Under the pieces are notes generated by a model. It made no database searches and was not told the origin of the DNA. It was given only the letters and a program-made list of their open reading frames with translations. Source: CAYJSJ01 sp964373065 (GTDB taxonomy: Bacteria > Patescibacteriota > Gracilibacteria > Peribacterales > Peribacteraceae). Taken from it: a stretch of DNA of 54,583 nucleotides. Location of the stretch: the NCBI GenBank assembly GCA_964373065.1, contig CAYJSJ010000005.1:1-54583 (forward strand), read 5' to 3'. How positions within the stretch are numbered: position 1 is the first letter of the stretch; each line of letters begins with the position of its first letter. Made by a program: the position numbers and the translations under genes. Positions 7,511-16,471 of the stretch are shown here, one piece after another.

Positions 7511-8056
7511 ATGGGCAAACAAGACCCTAACGCGGGACGAAACTGGTACGTCGTCCACACCTACTCCGGCTACGAAGACGCAGTCGCCGAGGCACTCAAT
7601 CAGCGCATCGAAAGCTTCGGCATGGGCGACTATATTTTCGACGTGAGAGTCCCCAAGGAAAAGCAGCTCACCTTCCGCAAAGGCGAACCGCAGGAAGAAG
7701 AGAAAAAACTCTTCCCCGGCTACGTGCTCGTGGATATGACTGTAACGGATGAATCGTGGTACCTCGTGCGCAATACCCCGAACGTCACGGGCTTCGTAGG
7801 GTCGGGAAATATTCCCGTTCCGGTCACTCCGGAAGAATTCGGCGTTATAGAACGTAGAGTCGGCGAGCAGGAAGCCAAGTTTAAAAGCGACTTCCAAGTC
7901 GGCGATCTGGTCGTCATCATCGACGGACCGTTTAAGAATTACGAAGGATCGGTGGACGGCGTGGATATTAACAAAGGAAAACTGACGGTGAATGTGTTGA
8001 TCTTTGATCGTGAAACACCCGTCGAACTGGACTTCACGCAAGCGAAGAAGAAATAG
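7511..8056 (+). CDS. nusG: Transcription termination/antitermination factor NusG
   Basis: 181 residues. The NGN domain begins with NWYVVHTYSGYEDAVAEAL and includes KLFPGYVLVDM and RNTPNVTGFVG. The C-terminal KOW domain has FQVGDLVVIIDGPFKNYEGSV. It binds RNA polymerase and couples transcription to Rho or the ribosome. The ATG at 7511 starts the conserved domain; the frame is open further upstream but overlaps secE. The usual downstream partners rplK and rplA are absent: a toxin-antitoxin operon follows instead. Confidence 0.96.
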   Translation: MGKQDPNAGRNWYVVHTYSGYEDAVAEALNQRIESFGMGDYIFDVRVPKEKQLTFRKGEPQEEEKKLFPGYVLVDMTVTDESWYLVRNTPNVTGFVGSGNIPVPVTPEEFGVIERRVGEQEAKFKSDFQVGDLVVIIDGPFKNYEGSVDGVDINKGKLTVNVLIFDRETPVELDFTQAKKK

Positions 8057-8063
8057 GTTGCTC

Positions 8064-8131
8064 AGCTTCATTCATGTCGGTCATAGCCCCGCCTGTCCGG
8101 CAGGCAGGTGAAGGACGGCCGAAGCTTTCTT
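8064..8131. repeat. Palindromic intergenic element after nusG
   Basis: Outer arms AGCTTC (8064-8069) and GAAGCT (8121-8126) enclose a second palindromic core, CCTGTCCGGCAGG, with a trailing CAGG copy. The outer arm is followed by TTCTT. It could serve as the nusG terminator, or it may be a REP-like element; both readings fit. Confidence 0.5.
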
Positions 8132-8139
8132 ACATTTCA

Positions 8140-8185
8140 TTGCATTCTATATGGAATATAGATATAATATATACGAATAGTATAT
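8140..8185 (+). promoter_or_regulatory. Toxin-antitoxin promoter with two operator-like palindromes
   Basis: TTGCAT (8140-8145), 17 nt, TATAAT (8163-8168). The whole spacer is a perfect inverted repeat, TCTATAT-GGA-ATATAGA (8146-8162). A second one, ATATAC-GAATA-GTATAT (8169-8185), spans the predicted start site. This is a classic layout for repression by a ribbon-helix-helix antitoxin, probably conditional on toxin binding. Confidence 0.75.
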
Positions 8186-8192
8186 CATTTGT

Positions 8193-8462
8193 ATGTCCGT
8201 CATCAATTTTTCCATACCATCGGCACTTCTGAAAAAAATAGAGAAACTTATGCGGGAGAAAGGATTCGCCAGCAAGGCAGAATTCTTCCGACATTGTGCT
8301 CATATGTATATAGATCGCGTTTCAATCGACATGACCGAGGACATACCGAGTGACGAACTCATTGAAGCGATACAAATCGCGGAGCATGAACGAAAAAACG
8401 GCTCACTGAAAAAGTACGAAGATATCGATTCATTGTTCAGAGCACTCGACAAGAGACTATGA
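8193..8462 (+). CDS. Antitoxin, ribbon-helix-helix family
   Basis: 89 residues. The N-terminal INFSIPSALLKKIEKLMREKGFASKAEFFR is a typical CopG/MetJ-type ribbon-helix-helix: a beta strand, helix, a turn with G-F-x-S-K-A-E, and a second helix. The acidic C terminus (DMTEDIPSDELIEAIQIAEHERKNG) would bind and neutralise the toxin. The stop overlaps the toxin ATG (ATGA), so the two are translationally coupled. Predicted to repress its own promoter through the palindromes just upstream. Confidence 0.85.
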   Translation: MSVINFSIPSALLKKIEKLMREKGFASKAEFFRHCAHMYIDRVSIDMTEDIPSDELIEAIQIAEHERKNGSLKKYEDIDSLFRALDKRL

Positions 8463-8728
8463 ACATCGTCACATCGTCAGCGTTCGAACGACAGTACCGA
8501 AAACGGGCAAAAGGAAATCTTGCAACGATAGTCCAGAAGCAGATACGTCTTTTCTCTAGGAATCACCAAGATCCGCGGCTACACATCAAAGCACTGCACG
8601 GTTCACTGCTGGGCTTGCACGAAATGCGTATAACCCGTGATTATCGAATAATCTTTCATGATCGTGGAAACAATTGTTACGAACTTATCGCCTTTGGAAC
8701 GCATGATCAGTTGTTTCGAAAACATTAA
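8459..8728 (+). CDS. RelE/YafQ-type toxin (putative mRNA interferase)
   Basis: 89 residues, basic N terminus. The fold pattern is that of the RelE/ParE superfamily: a first helix pair with FERQYRKRAKG, then RLHIKALHGSLLGLHEMRITRDYRIIFH, and a final strand YELIAFGTHDQLF typical of YafQ-like toxins. These cleave mRNA on the ribosome; ParE-like gyrase poisoning cannot be ruled out from the sequence alone. Second gene of a coupled operon with the antitoxin at 8193. Confidence 0.85.
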   Translation: MNIVTSSAFERQYRKRAKGNLATIVQKQIRLFSRNHQDPRLHIKALHGSLLGLHEMRITRDYRIIFHDRGNNCYELIAFGTHDQLFRKH

Positions 8729-8767
8729 TATTTAATGTGTTGTGAGAATGAACAATAGATGAGTCGC

Positions 8768-8812
8768 TACCGACAACCGTCAACTGACAACCGTCAACCA
8801 GTAACCTCCAAC
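8768..8812. repeat. CAACCG-type tandem repeat at the end of murJ
   Basis: Two 14-bp units, GACAACCGTCAAC(T/C), with flanking partial units (CGACAACCGT, CAGTAACC). The last units encode the C terminus and stop of murJ on the minus strand. The same CAACCGA motif recurs at 38632. Confidence 0.8.
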
Positions 8813-10119
8813 TTCCTCATAACCGAAGGAAGCAGAGCAATCAACCCACAAAGTGAAACCCCCTGCCCCACCACAAACCCGATGGGCAACGCATACACCC
8901 CCCACTGTGGAGCAAGCCATGCAGTCATGCCGATCGCAACGACACCGTTACAAACACTGAACATTGCGGGAATGGCAGTATTTTTGAGCGAATAATAGGA
9001 ACGAAGCAATAGATGATTGATGCATTCAAAAGGAATGGAGAGAGCGTAGAGTCCGAGGCAAACAGAAAAGACCGGCAGCACTGCCGTGAGGTGCACGAGT
9101 GCCGCAGCAACGGGGGAGAGCAGCCAGAGAGCAAACGCCCCAGGAACCGTAAAGAGCAGCATAACCATCACACATTTTTTCAGGTAGAGAAAAAATCTCC
9201 CGGCCTGCTTTTTTGCAGCTGCCTGGCTGAGGAGAGAATACGCCGACTGCGCGAGTGAGATGCCCACGACGCCAACCAATACGGATTGGAAGTTGCGGGT
9301 GTTGCCATTGATGGTAATGGAACCGGCAACCATGCCCGAGGCAATACGATCAAAGAAGAGCAGCTCCAACTGAAGGATCCCGAGGGCGACCATGCGCGGA
9401 AGCATAAGCCACCCAAGTTCGCGGATATCGCTGTGCCAAAAGGAAATCTTCGGCCGATAACCGAAGTGAAGCGCGCCGAGGAAACGGATAATAACGTAGA
9501 GCAATGCTCCAAGGAGTGTCCCGACGATGGGGCCGCTTGGGCCGAGAAAGGGAGTGAAAAACACCGTGCCAAAGGTCGTTGCCAGAGGATAGAGCACCGT
9601 CGATATGCCGTAGATCCAGTACCGCTGCACAGTGATGAAGTACTGCCCGAACGCATTCCCAAAAACGAAGAGAAAGTTCGTAAGTAAAGCGATACGTCCG
9701 AACGTGATGTAGAGATCGAGCGACTCACCGGAGAATTGTACGAACAGAGGCGCAATCAACGGAAAGGTAACAGCGAGAACGAGAGCTAGAATGCCGAATA
9801 CCAAGGAAGCGAGCCCCATGACTCCGCTGAGGAGCGCGTTCATGTCATTCATTTTCTTCTCCGCACTGTAGCGAGCCAGAAGCGGCACAAGTGCGACACT
9901 GTACCCGGCCATGATCGTCATTTGAAAGAAGAGATCGCTTGGACGAAACGCAGCGAAGTAGACATCGACGACCGCAAGACCAGGGAATGTTCTATTTAAG
10001 AAATAATCGCGCAAGAGGCCCGCCACCGATGCACAGAGCATCGTGAGAGCAAGGACTGCAGCCCCGCCGACGATTCTGTGCTGGCCGAAGTGTTCACTCA
10101 GAAGTTCGCGTGCACGCAT
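8794..10119 (-). CDS. murJ: Lipid II flippase MurJ
   Basis: 441 residues with about 12-14 hydrophobic helices, the MVF/MOP flippase fold. It moves the peptidoglycan precursor lipid II across the membrane. Family hallmarks near the N terminus: GLLRDYFLNRTF, then VDVYFAAFRPSDLFFQMTI and a segment ending LLARYSAEKK. A long run of membrane helices follows. The C terminus runs into a CAACCG tandem repeat. With murC at 14939 it shows that a peptidoglycan wall is made. Divergent from purL. Confidence 0.92.
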   Translation of the reverse strand: MRARELLSEHFGQHRIVGGAAVLALTMLCASVAGLLRDYFLNRTFPGLAVVDVYFAAFRPSDLFFQMTIMAGYSVALVPLLARYSAEKKMNDMNALLSGVMGLASLVFGILALVLAVTFPLIAPLFVQFSGESLDLYITFGRIALLTNFLFVFGNAFGQYFITVQRYWIYGISTVLYPLATTFGTVFFTPFLGPSGPIVGTLLGALLYVIIRFLGALHFGYRPKISFWHSDIRELGWLMLPRMVALGILQLELLFFDRIASGMVAGSITINGNTRNFQSVLVGVVGISLAQSAYSLLSQAAAKKQAGRFFLYLKKCVMVMLLFTVPGAFALWLLSPVAAALVHLTAVLPVFSVCLGLYALSIPFECINHLLLRSYYSLKNTAIPAMFSVCNGVVAIGMTAWLAPQWGVYALPIGFVVGQGVSLCGLIALLPSVMRKLEVTG

Positions 10120-10208
10120 CAGAAAAAGTTGGAGGGAGGAAGTATGATGTGGGAAGTATACGGGGATTTTCCCTTAATACTTCATACAAAATACGTAATA
10201 CTATCTTT

Positions 10209-12692
10209 GTGAAAGAGACCTCATCCGCAGCATCGATTCTTCCGATCACAACCGGAAGCGATGCTGCCGTTTTGCAGTTGCTACAGGAGCATGCAATAGG
10301 CCTGACGGTCGAGGAAGCAAGGAAGATCACAGACCTCCTCGGGCGCGATCCAACGCTCACGGAAGCCGTGATCTGGGGCATTCAAGGGTCAGAACACTGC
10401 AGCTATAAGTCGAGCAAGCGATTTCTCAACAACTTTCTTACAGAGGGCAAACACATCATTCTTGGGCCCGGCGAAGACAGCGGCATTGTCGCTATCACCA
10501 ACGGCCCGAAGGGGAAACGCTGGGGGCTCGTAGTCACACATGAATCGCATAACCACCCTAGCCAGATCGTACCGTTTGAAGGAGCCGCAACCGGAATTGG
10601 AGGAACCGTGCGTGATGTTGTTTGCATGGGTGCTCGTGTCATCGGCTGCATGGATATGCTTCGTCTCGGAGACCTGAAAACCGAAGAAACACGTACCATT
10701 GCGGCCGAAGTGATTCGCGGAATCGGCGGGTATGGAAACCCTCTCGGCATTCCCAATCTCGGGGGCGATACCGTCTTCGACGCAGCCTACAATAAGCAAT
10801 GCCTTGTGAATGCCGTCGCTCTCGGCATCGTCCGTGAAGACGAAGTGATCCACAGTTTCGCTCCAAAGGAAGCCGGCACAGTCGGCTACGACATCATTCT
10901 CGTCGGAAAGCCGACGGATAAGAGCGGGTTCGGCGGAGCGTCGTTTGCGAGTGCCACGCTCGAAGAAGAAAAGAAGGAGCAAAACACGGGCGCAGTGCAG
11001 GAACCAAACCCGTTTCTTGAGCGACATCTTCTCGCGTCCGTGTACGCGCTTTTCGACTGGCTCGCCGCGGAGAAACTGCTCCATCAAGTGAGCTGCAAAG
11101 ATCTGGGTGCGGGCGGCGTGGTATGCGCCTCCGTGGAGCAGCTGACGAAACACGGCTTCGGAGCAGAAGTCTCTCTCGACGCTGTGCACACGGCCATGGA
11201 CGGGCTTCCCGCAGAAGTGATCGCATGCGCGGAGACGCAGGAACGGCTGTGCTTCATGTGCCATCCCCGTCTGACCCAACGCATTGTGAAGCATTTCAAC
11301 GAAGTGTGGGATTTGCCGAGCATCGCAGAGAGGGCCAGTGCGAGCGTCATCGGAACAGTGAAGGAGGGCGGCGTGTTCACGCTTACGTACAGGGGAGAAA
11401 TCGTGTGCCAAGCGACATCCGAAGCGATCACGAGTGGGCTTCAGTACGAACGCCCAACGAAACATGTGAAGAAGGAACGAAAAGAACCGGAGATTCTCTG
11501 TGAACGAAACCAATTTTCAATTTTCAATTTTCAATTTTCAATTCAAGAAGTCTTCAGAGCGATGCTCGCCCACCCCAATCACGCCTCCAAAGAACCCGTG
11601 TACCTCCACTACGACAAAACCGTCATCGGCAATACGCTTGTGGAGGCGGGGGAAGCGGATGCGAGCGTCATCGCGCCACTGCGGGACATGCAGAGTTACG
11701 TTCAAGACGGCACGCACCCCGGGTGGGAACTTTCGGAGGAAGACCGTTGGCGGGGAGTCGCCGTCGCCGCAGACGGCAACGGCCGCTACGGTCGGATCGA
11801 TCCGTATGTGCAAGGCGCAAACGCGGCACTCGAAAGCATGCGCAACGTCGTGGCGGTCGGCGCGACGCCCCGCGCGCTTACCGATTGTCTGAATTACGGA
11901 AACCCCGAATTCCCCGAGCAATTGAGTGCGCTTGCGGAAGGCGTTCTCGGAATCGCCGATGCGGGAAAGAGCATACGCTTCGACGGAGAGCCCGTTCCCG
12001 TGATTTCCGGAAACGTCTCTCTGTACAATGGAAAGCCAGACCGCCCCATCGACCCGACGGCCGTCGTCTGCACTGTGGGCGTCCTGCCCGATGCCGGTAA
12101 GGCGGTGACGATGCAACTCAAAAAGAGCGACTCGGTGATCCTACTCCTCGGCGCACGCAACGATGAATGCGGCGGCTCCGCGTATTATCAAATATTGGAG
12201 GAACTGACGAATGCACCCCGCGATACGTTACTCGGACGTAACGTTCCCGAGCCTGATTTCTTAGGCCAAACAGCGATGATGCAGACTGTCCTTCATGCTA
12301 TCAAGTCCGGCACTGTTCTGTCGTGCCATGATATTTCCGAGGGAGGATTACTTCTGTGCGCGTTTGAAATGACAGTCCCCCAACGCAAGATAGGCGGATC
12401 CATCGGCATCGAATTCGATCTTGAATCGCTTGGATCTACACTGCGAACCGATATTCTCCTCTTCTCGGAGTCTCCCGGATTTCTTCTGGAAATGGACACA
12501 AGCGACGCGCAGCAGTTGGTAACTGAGGCAATAAGCAACGGGGTACAGGCAGCAATCATCGGAAAGACCACCGTAACCCCGCACATACGGATATCACGCG
12601 GAAAAGAAAAACTCTTGGAGGAAGAACTCTCTACATTGCTTCAAATATGGAAATCTGGGCTGAATTCTGCACTTAAGGCAGCTGTATTATAG
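10209..12692 (+). CDS. purL: Phosphoribosylformylglycinamidine synthase, large subunit
   Basis: Fourth step of de novo purine synthesis: FGAR to FGAM with ATP and glutamine-derived ammonia. Single-domain PurL type, about 827 residues from the GTG at 10209. SEHCSYKSSK, THESHNHPSQIVPFEGAATG, GxGGxVRD and GGDTVFDAAYNKQ mark the first AIR-synthase-like half. GLPAEVIACAETQERLCF is the conserved active region, and CHDISEGGLLLCAFEM lies near the end. The frame is open upstream to 10110, but family homology starts after 10209 and a TACTAT hexamer lies just before it. Residues about 435-445 are encoded by a CAATTTT tandem repeat between the two halves. No other pur gene is in the window. Confidence 0.93.
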   Translation: MKETSSAASILPITTGSDAAVLQLLQEHAIGLTVEEARKITDLLGRDPTLTEAVIWGIQGSEHCSYKSSKRFLNNFLTEGKHIILGPGEDSGIVAITNGPKGKRWGLVVTHESHNHPSQIVPFEGAATGIGGTVRDVVCMGARVIGCMDMLRLGDLKTEETRTIAAEVIRGIGGYGNPLGIPNLGGDTVFDAAYNKQCLVNAVALGIVREDEVIHSFAPKEAGTVGYDIILVGKPTDKSGFGGASFASATLEEEKKEQNTGAVQEPNPFLERHLLASVYALFDWLAAEKLLHQVSCKDLGAGGVVCASVEQLTKHGFGAEVSLDAVHTAMDGLPAEVIACAETQERLCFMCHPRLTQRIVKHFNEVWDLPSIAERASASVIGTVKEGGVFTLTYRGEIVCQATSEAITSGLQYERPTKHVKKERKEPEILCERNQFSIFNFQFSIQEVFRAMLAHPNHASKEPVYLHYDKTVIGNTLVEAGEADASVIAPLRDMQSYVQDGTHPGWELSEEDRWRGVAVAADGNGRYGRIDPYVQGANAALESMRNVVAVGATPRALTDCLNYGNPEFPEQLSALAEGVLGIADAGKSIRFDGEPVPVISGNVSLYNGKPDRPIDPTAVVCTVGVLPDAGKAVTMQLKKSDSVILLLGARNDECGGSAYYQILEELTNAPRDTLLGRNVPEPDFLGQTAMMQTVLHAIKSGTVLSCHDISEGGLLLCAFEMTVPQRKIGGSIGIEFDLESLGSTLRTDILLFSESPGFLLEMDTSDAQQLVTEAISNGVQAAIIGKTTVTPHIRISRGKEKLLEEELSTLLQIWKSGLNSALKAAVL
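11511..11543. repeat. CAATTTT heptamer repeat inside purL
   Basis: Four full CAATTTT units plus CAATT, read in frame as NFQFSIFNFQFSI. The insert falls in the linker between the two PurL halves, so the frame is kept. Confidence 0.9.
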
Positions 12693-12721
12693 TTGACATA
12701 ACTATAAGTTAATGGTTTAAT
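12693..12721 (+). promoter_or_regulatory. Promoter of the LPQTG protein gene
   Basis: TTGACA (12693-12698), 17 nt, TTTAAT (12716-12721), immediately after the purL stop. The predicted start is near 12728, with a 15-nt leader to the TTG start. Confidence 0.7.
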
Positions 12722-12742
12722 GTCTCTCTATTTTTCGTTACC

Positions 12743-13648
12743 TTGCTTTCCATACTGTATAGATCCTCACGAACGCCGGCCTTACTCATTACCGCACTGC
12801 TAATAAGCTTCGGCACAATTACCGAAGTCTCTGCAGCCGGAACAGTGGAAGTACGAACAACTCCTGCAGGCGTCACCTTTGGCCTCGAGGGACCGGGGAT
12901 GAACATACAGGGGAAGACACCCGCCATGTTCACCGATCTGTCGCCGGGACTGTACCGGGTGACCTATGACCTCACCAAAGACTGCACAGCAAAAAAACAG
13001 CAAGAACGTTCTATGGGGCTGGGGGAAACCCTTGTTTTCGTGGCAACGCTCGATTGCGGCAACACGAGGATTCCAATAGGCGGCAGCACGGCAAAGCCGA
13101 TCGGAACAGGCATGAAACCTCCAGCACCGAAGGTTGTCCCCGTACACACAATAACTCCTTCGCAACGCGTTTCGCAGACAAGCAGCGCAGCCGAAGCCGT
13201 ACCGGGCGGACGCATACGCATCACCGTCTCCGTACGCAATATAACACGCGGGACGCTCCATGCCGTACGGATCACAGAAAGTTTCGACCCTGATGCGGTA
13301 GAAATTCTGCAACCTCTCTCCAAAGGGGGCATCCATTACGGCAGCGAGCTCCTCTGGGAAGTCCCGCAAATCTTTGCGGGAAGCACGTGGACAACAACGT
13401 TTGACATTCGTGCCAAAAGCCATCTCAAGCCCGGCGATCGCATCGTGCTCCGCGCACACGCCGTCAGCGACGAAGAGGGCAGCTCTTTCCTCCCCGATGC
13501 GTGGAGTTCCGTAGTCGGTATCGGCATTGTCACCTTGCCGCAAACTGGAGGAATGCTGGACATGATTGTCGCCATCGCAGCACTGGCCATTGCTGCAATA
13601 GTGACAGGAAAAAGTAGATCGCTGAAACAATTGCGCTCTCGGGAATAA
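12743..13648 (+). CDS. Secreted protein with PEGA-like and DUF11-like domains and LPQTG sorting signal
   Basis: 301 residues from a TTG. An N-terminal signal peptide (PALLITALLISFGTITEVSA) is followed by a PEGA-like domain (VEVRTTPAGVTFGLEGP...LSPGLYRVTYD) and a Pro-rich linker. A DUF11-like beta domain comes next (AVPGGRIRITVSVRNITRGTLHAVRITESF). The C terminus is LPQTGG, then a hydrophobic helix (MLDMIVAIAALAIAAIVTG) and a basic tail (KSRSLKQLRSRE). This is a full cell-wall sorting signal as recognised by sortases. No sortase gene lies in the window. Probably co-expressed with the SLH protein 37 bp downstream. Confidence 0.85.
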   Translation: MLSILYRSSRTPALLITALLISFGTITEVSAAGTVEVRTTPAGVTFGLEGPGMNIQGKTPAMFTDLSPGLYRVTYDLTKDCTAKKQQERSMGLGETLVFVATLDCGNTRIPIGGSTAKPIGTGMKPPAPKVVPVHTITPSQRVSQTSSAAEAVPGGRIRITVSVRNITRGTLHAVRITESFDPDAVEILQPLSKGGIHYGSELLWEVPQIFAGSTWTTTFDIRAKSHLKPGDRIVLRAHAVSDEEGSSFLPDAWSSVVGIGIVTLPQTGGMLDMIVAIAALAIAAIVTGKSRSLKQLRSRE

Positions 13649-13685
13649 CACGGCACACTGGCGTACGCATTTGCGATCATCTCTT

Positions 13686-14945
13686 ATGAAGAATCCCCTG
13701 CTACCATTCTTCGTTGTACTCTTCGTTGCGGCGCTGCCAACAGTCTCTTCTGCACAAGAATCAGGAGTGGGAACCATCACCTTCACCATGGAAGGGCCTG
13801 CAGAAAGCCCCAACGTCACGGGCAAATGGACACTGATCCGGCCGGGAAACACGCGTACGGAAGGAGACGACGCAGCGTTCGCATTCTCCGAACTCCCCGC
13901 AGGCATCTACACGTTTCTCACAACGCTTCCCGAGGGCTCATCTGCAGCCATTACCGTAACGCGAAACGGCGTTTTTGTGGAAACACTCCCAAGACCGCAA
14001 GTTTCACTCACTGTCGCAGACAACGACGAGTTCATGCTCGAAATCACCTACACCTATACGCGCTCAGGATCCGTCTCTGTCACGAGTGATCCGCAAGGGC
14101 TCGCCTTTACGCTTAAGGGGCCAAACGGTATCGTACGAACGGGAATAACGCCGGCATCCTATGAAGGATATCCGGAAGGCCAGTACACCGCATACTTCGA
14201 TGAGATTGCAGGCTGCCCGAAGCTTCCACCCAAATCAGGCAGACTCCTCAAGGCAAGCAGAGTCGCCCTGAGTACGAGTATTATCTGTGATCATTTCAAA
14301 GGGGAAACCGGCCAACCGGAGCAAAAAGATTTGGAATTCGTTTCACTCACGATTGACGGCAAAACTGTCACGTATGCAGACGTTCGGACGAACGCATGGT
14401 TTGCCCCCTACTTCGCAATCGTAGCGAGAACGGGCATCCTCACAGGATACAGCGACGCTTCCGGAAATAAGACAGGATCGTTTGGACCCGGTGACGTTGT
14501 CACGGTCGCTCAGCTCAGTAAGATCGCACATAAAGTAAGCAGAACGGATGAAGAAAAAATTCGGACGGAAGTCATAAATCCCCGTGCGCGCAATCAGTGG
14601 TTTGAACGATTTTTTGCATCTGCGGAGCAGCGATGGTGGGAGGTGTGGCAAGATCGATCAGTCGACCCGGAGCGATTCGTTACACGCGGAGAATTCATCG
14701 CAACGGTGCTGCGGGCGCTCGGAACACCCACCATGTGGCCGGATGGAAAGCTCTTCAGCGATCTCCTTCCCACGTACCGCTATGCAGCAGCAGTGGAAAC
14801 TGCCGCACTCGACGGCCTCATCGACCAAGGGGGTACTTTCCGCCCGAATGACCCGATCAACAGAGCAGAAGCCGCAAAGATTATAGCCAAGGCGATGGAT
14901 CTCTATATTGAAGACACTGCAGAAATTCAAGGAGGGAGTTACTGA
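13686..14945 (+). CDS. Secreted protein with PEGA-like domains and C-terminal SLH repeats
   Basis: 419 residues from the ATG at 13686. Signal peptide (LLPFFVVLFVAALPTVSSAQE), two PEGA-like beta domains (the second with SVSVTSDPQGLAFTLKGP and EGQYTAYFDEIAGC), then SLH repeats. These are recognised by FADVxxxxWFAPY-type pieces (YADVRTNAWFAPYFAIVARTG, LTGY, SFGPGDVVTVAQLSKIA) and a last one with FRPNDPINRAEAAKIIAKAM. SLH domains bind pyruvylated wall polymers. A CsaB-type pyruvyl transferase is encoded at 20223, which supports this anchoring mode. Its last 7 bases overlap the convergent murC. Confidence 0.85.
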   Translation: MKNPLLPFFVVLFVAALPTVSSAQESGVGTITFTMEGPAESPNVTGKWTLIRPGNTRTEGDDAAFAFSELPAGIYTFLTTLPEGSSAAITVTRNGVFVETLPRPQVSLTVADNDEFMLEITYTYTRSGSVSVTSDPQGLAFTLKGPNGIVRTGITPASYEGYPEGQYTAYFDEIAGCPKLPPKSGRLLKASRVALSTSIICDHFKGETGQPEQKDLEFVSLTIDGKTVTYADVRTNAWFAPYFAIVARTGILTGYSDASGNKTGSFGPGDVVTVAQLSKIAHKVSRTDEEKIRTEVINPRARNQWFERFFASAEQRWWEVWQDRSVDPERFVTRGEFIATVLRALGTPTMWPDGKLFSDLLPTYRYAAAVETAALDGLIDQGGTFRPNDPINRAEAAKIIAKAMDLYIEDTAEIQGGSY

Positions 14946-16461
14946 TTGCTCGTTTCCACCATCTCCTCGGCAACCTTTGTGACGTCTCCGGCACCCATGA
15001 CGATGAGGACATCATTCTGTTGTAAAATTCTACTACACAAGAGTTTCCTCGCTGCAGAAAGAGTACCGCCGTACATCGCATCAGCATGAATATCTGCAGT
15101 AAACTTTTTCATATCCACACGTTCCCCCTCCGCATCAGGGCGGGCGTCGTACACATCGGTTGTGACTACGATGTCCACTCCGTCAAACGCGGAAAGAAAA
15201 TCATCGTAGAGACGCAAAGTCCTGTCATGCATATGCGGCTGAAAAAGACAGACCATGCGCTTTCCTGGATACGCTTCACGCATAGCAGCAATGGTAGCAA
15301 CGATCTCTGTGGGATGATGTGCGTAATCGTCGATGATGGGAATGGAAGAGATTGAAGATTGAAGATGAGAGATTGAAGATTGAAGATGAGAGATTGAAGA
15401 TTGAAGATGAGAGATTGAAGANNNNNNNNNNNNNNNNNNNNNNNNNNNNNNNNNNNNNNNNNNNNNNNNNNNNNNNNNNNNNNNNNNNNNNNNNNNNNNN
15501 NNNNNNNNNNNNNNNNNNNNNGAGAGATTGAAGATTGAAGATGAGAGATTGAAGATTGAAGATGAGAGATTGAAGATTGAAGATGAGAGATTGAAGACTT
15601 TGGACTGTAGTATCCTTTCAGTTCCATTCTGCGCCATGTACCGGTAAATTCCTGCAGTGGTTTCCTTGCATCGATGCCGAGGTAATCGCACAGCGCAGAG
15701 ACGAGCTGCGCGTTTCGCCGCATGTGCGCACCCGGAAGAGAGAGTTTTGGGAGTGCAAAGGCATCGGCATCGATCACGCGTCGCCCGGATGCTTCTGCAA
15801 GAGCCGCACAGGCGGAATCTGTGCAGTGGGTGATGAGCACACCGTCTTTGGGAAGCAGTGTTATAAAATCTGAAAATGCTGCACGGTATGCATCGAGCGT
15901 CTCAAAGGCGTCGAAGTGATCGCCGTCCACATTGGTCATCACTATGACCGATGGCAGGAGATGCAAAAAGGATCTTCTGTATTCACAGGCTTCCATCAAA
16001 AAAAGATTACTGTCGCCCTTCCGCCAATTCCTTCCCTGCATCTGAGGAACTTTTGTGCCGACGATAACCGTAGGATCAAGGCCGGCATCGATCATCGCCA
16101 TTGCCGCCATTGCCGTCGTCGAAGACTTTCCATGCGTACCGCATACCGCTATTGAGCGATACGCGCTCGAAAGCTCTCCGAGAGCTGCAAAGTAGCTGAG
16201 CTGACGGATACCAAGACCCTCGGCATGTTTACGTTCCAGAGCTTGGCAAGGTATTGCTTCCGAATACACAAACAGATCTGCATCGGGAGGTACGTTTGTC
16301 CCATCCTGGGTGTTGAATATAGTTATTCCCCGATCCGAAAGATCACACGTAAGAGGTGTGAGCGTCGCATCACTCCCTAAAACAGCGTGCCCCAGTGCGT
16401 TCATAAGCGATGCGTAGGCAGAGAGTCCTATGCCGCCGATACCGGAGCAATAGATCTTCAT
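14939..16461 (-). CDS. murC: UDP-N-acetylmuramate-L-alanine ligase (contains assembly gap)
   Basis: Adds L-Ala to UDP-MurNAc in peptidoglycan synthesis. N terminus MKIYCSGIGGIGLSAYA is the UDP-binding loop; AVCGTHGKSSTTAMAAMA is the ATP P-loop; EACEYRRSFL and MTNVDGDHFD follow; DDYAHHPTEI opens the C-terminal domain, which ends MGAGDVTKVAEEM. Between GTWRRMELKG and DDYAHHP the gene carries a 21-bp tandem repeat (heptapeptide SSISHLQ) broken by 100 N. The two sides are in different frames only because the gap length is arbitrary. TACAAT ends 7 nt before the ATG. Divergent from the ftsB-like gene. Confidence 0.93.
15346..15597. repeat. GATTGAA-based 21-bp tandem repeat inside murC, with 100-N gap
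   Basis: Units of GATTGAA-GATTGAA-GATGAGA (three heptamers, 21 bp) repeat on both sides of the N run at 15422-15521. On the minus strand each unit encodes seven residues, SSISHLQ, so copy changes keep the frame. The true copy number is unknown because the array defeated assembly. Confidence 0.95.
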
Positions 16462-16471
16462 GAGAGTGATT

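Noticed and set aside
15346..15597. CRISPR array
   Set aside because: The units are back-to-back 21-bp repeats with no unique spacers, and they are coding within murC.
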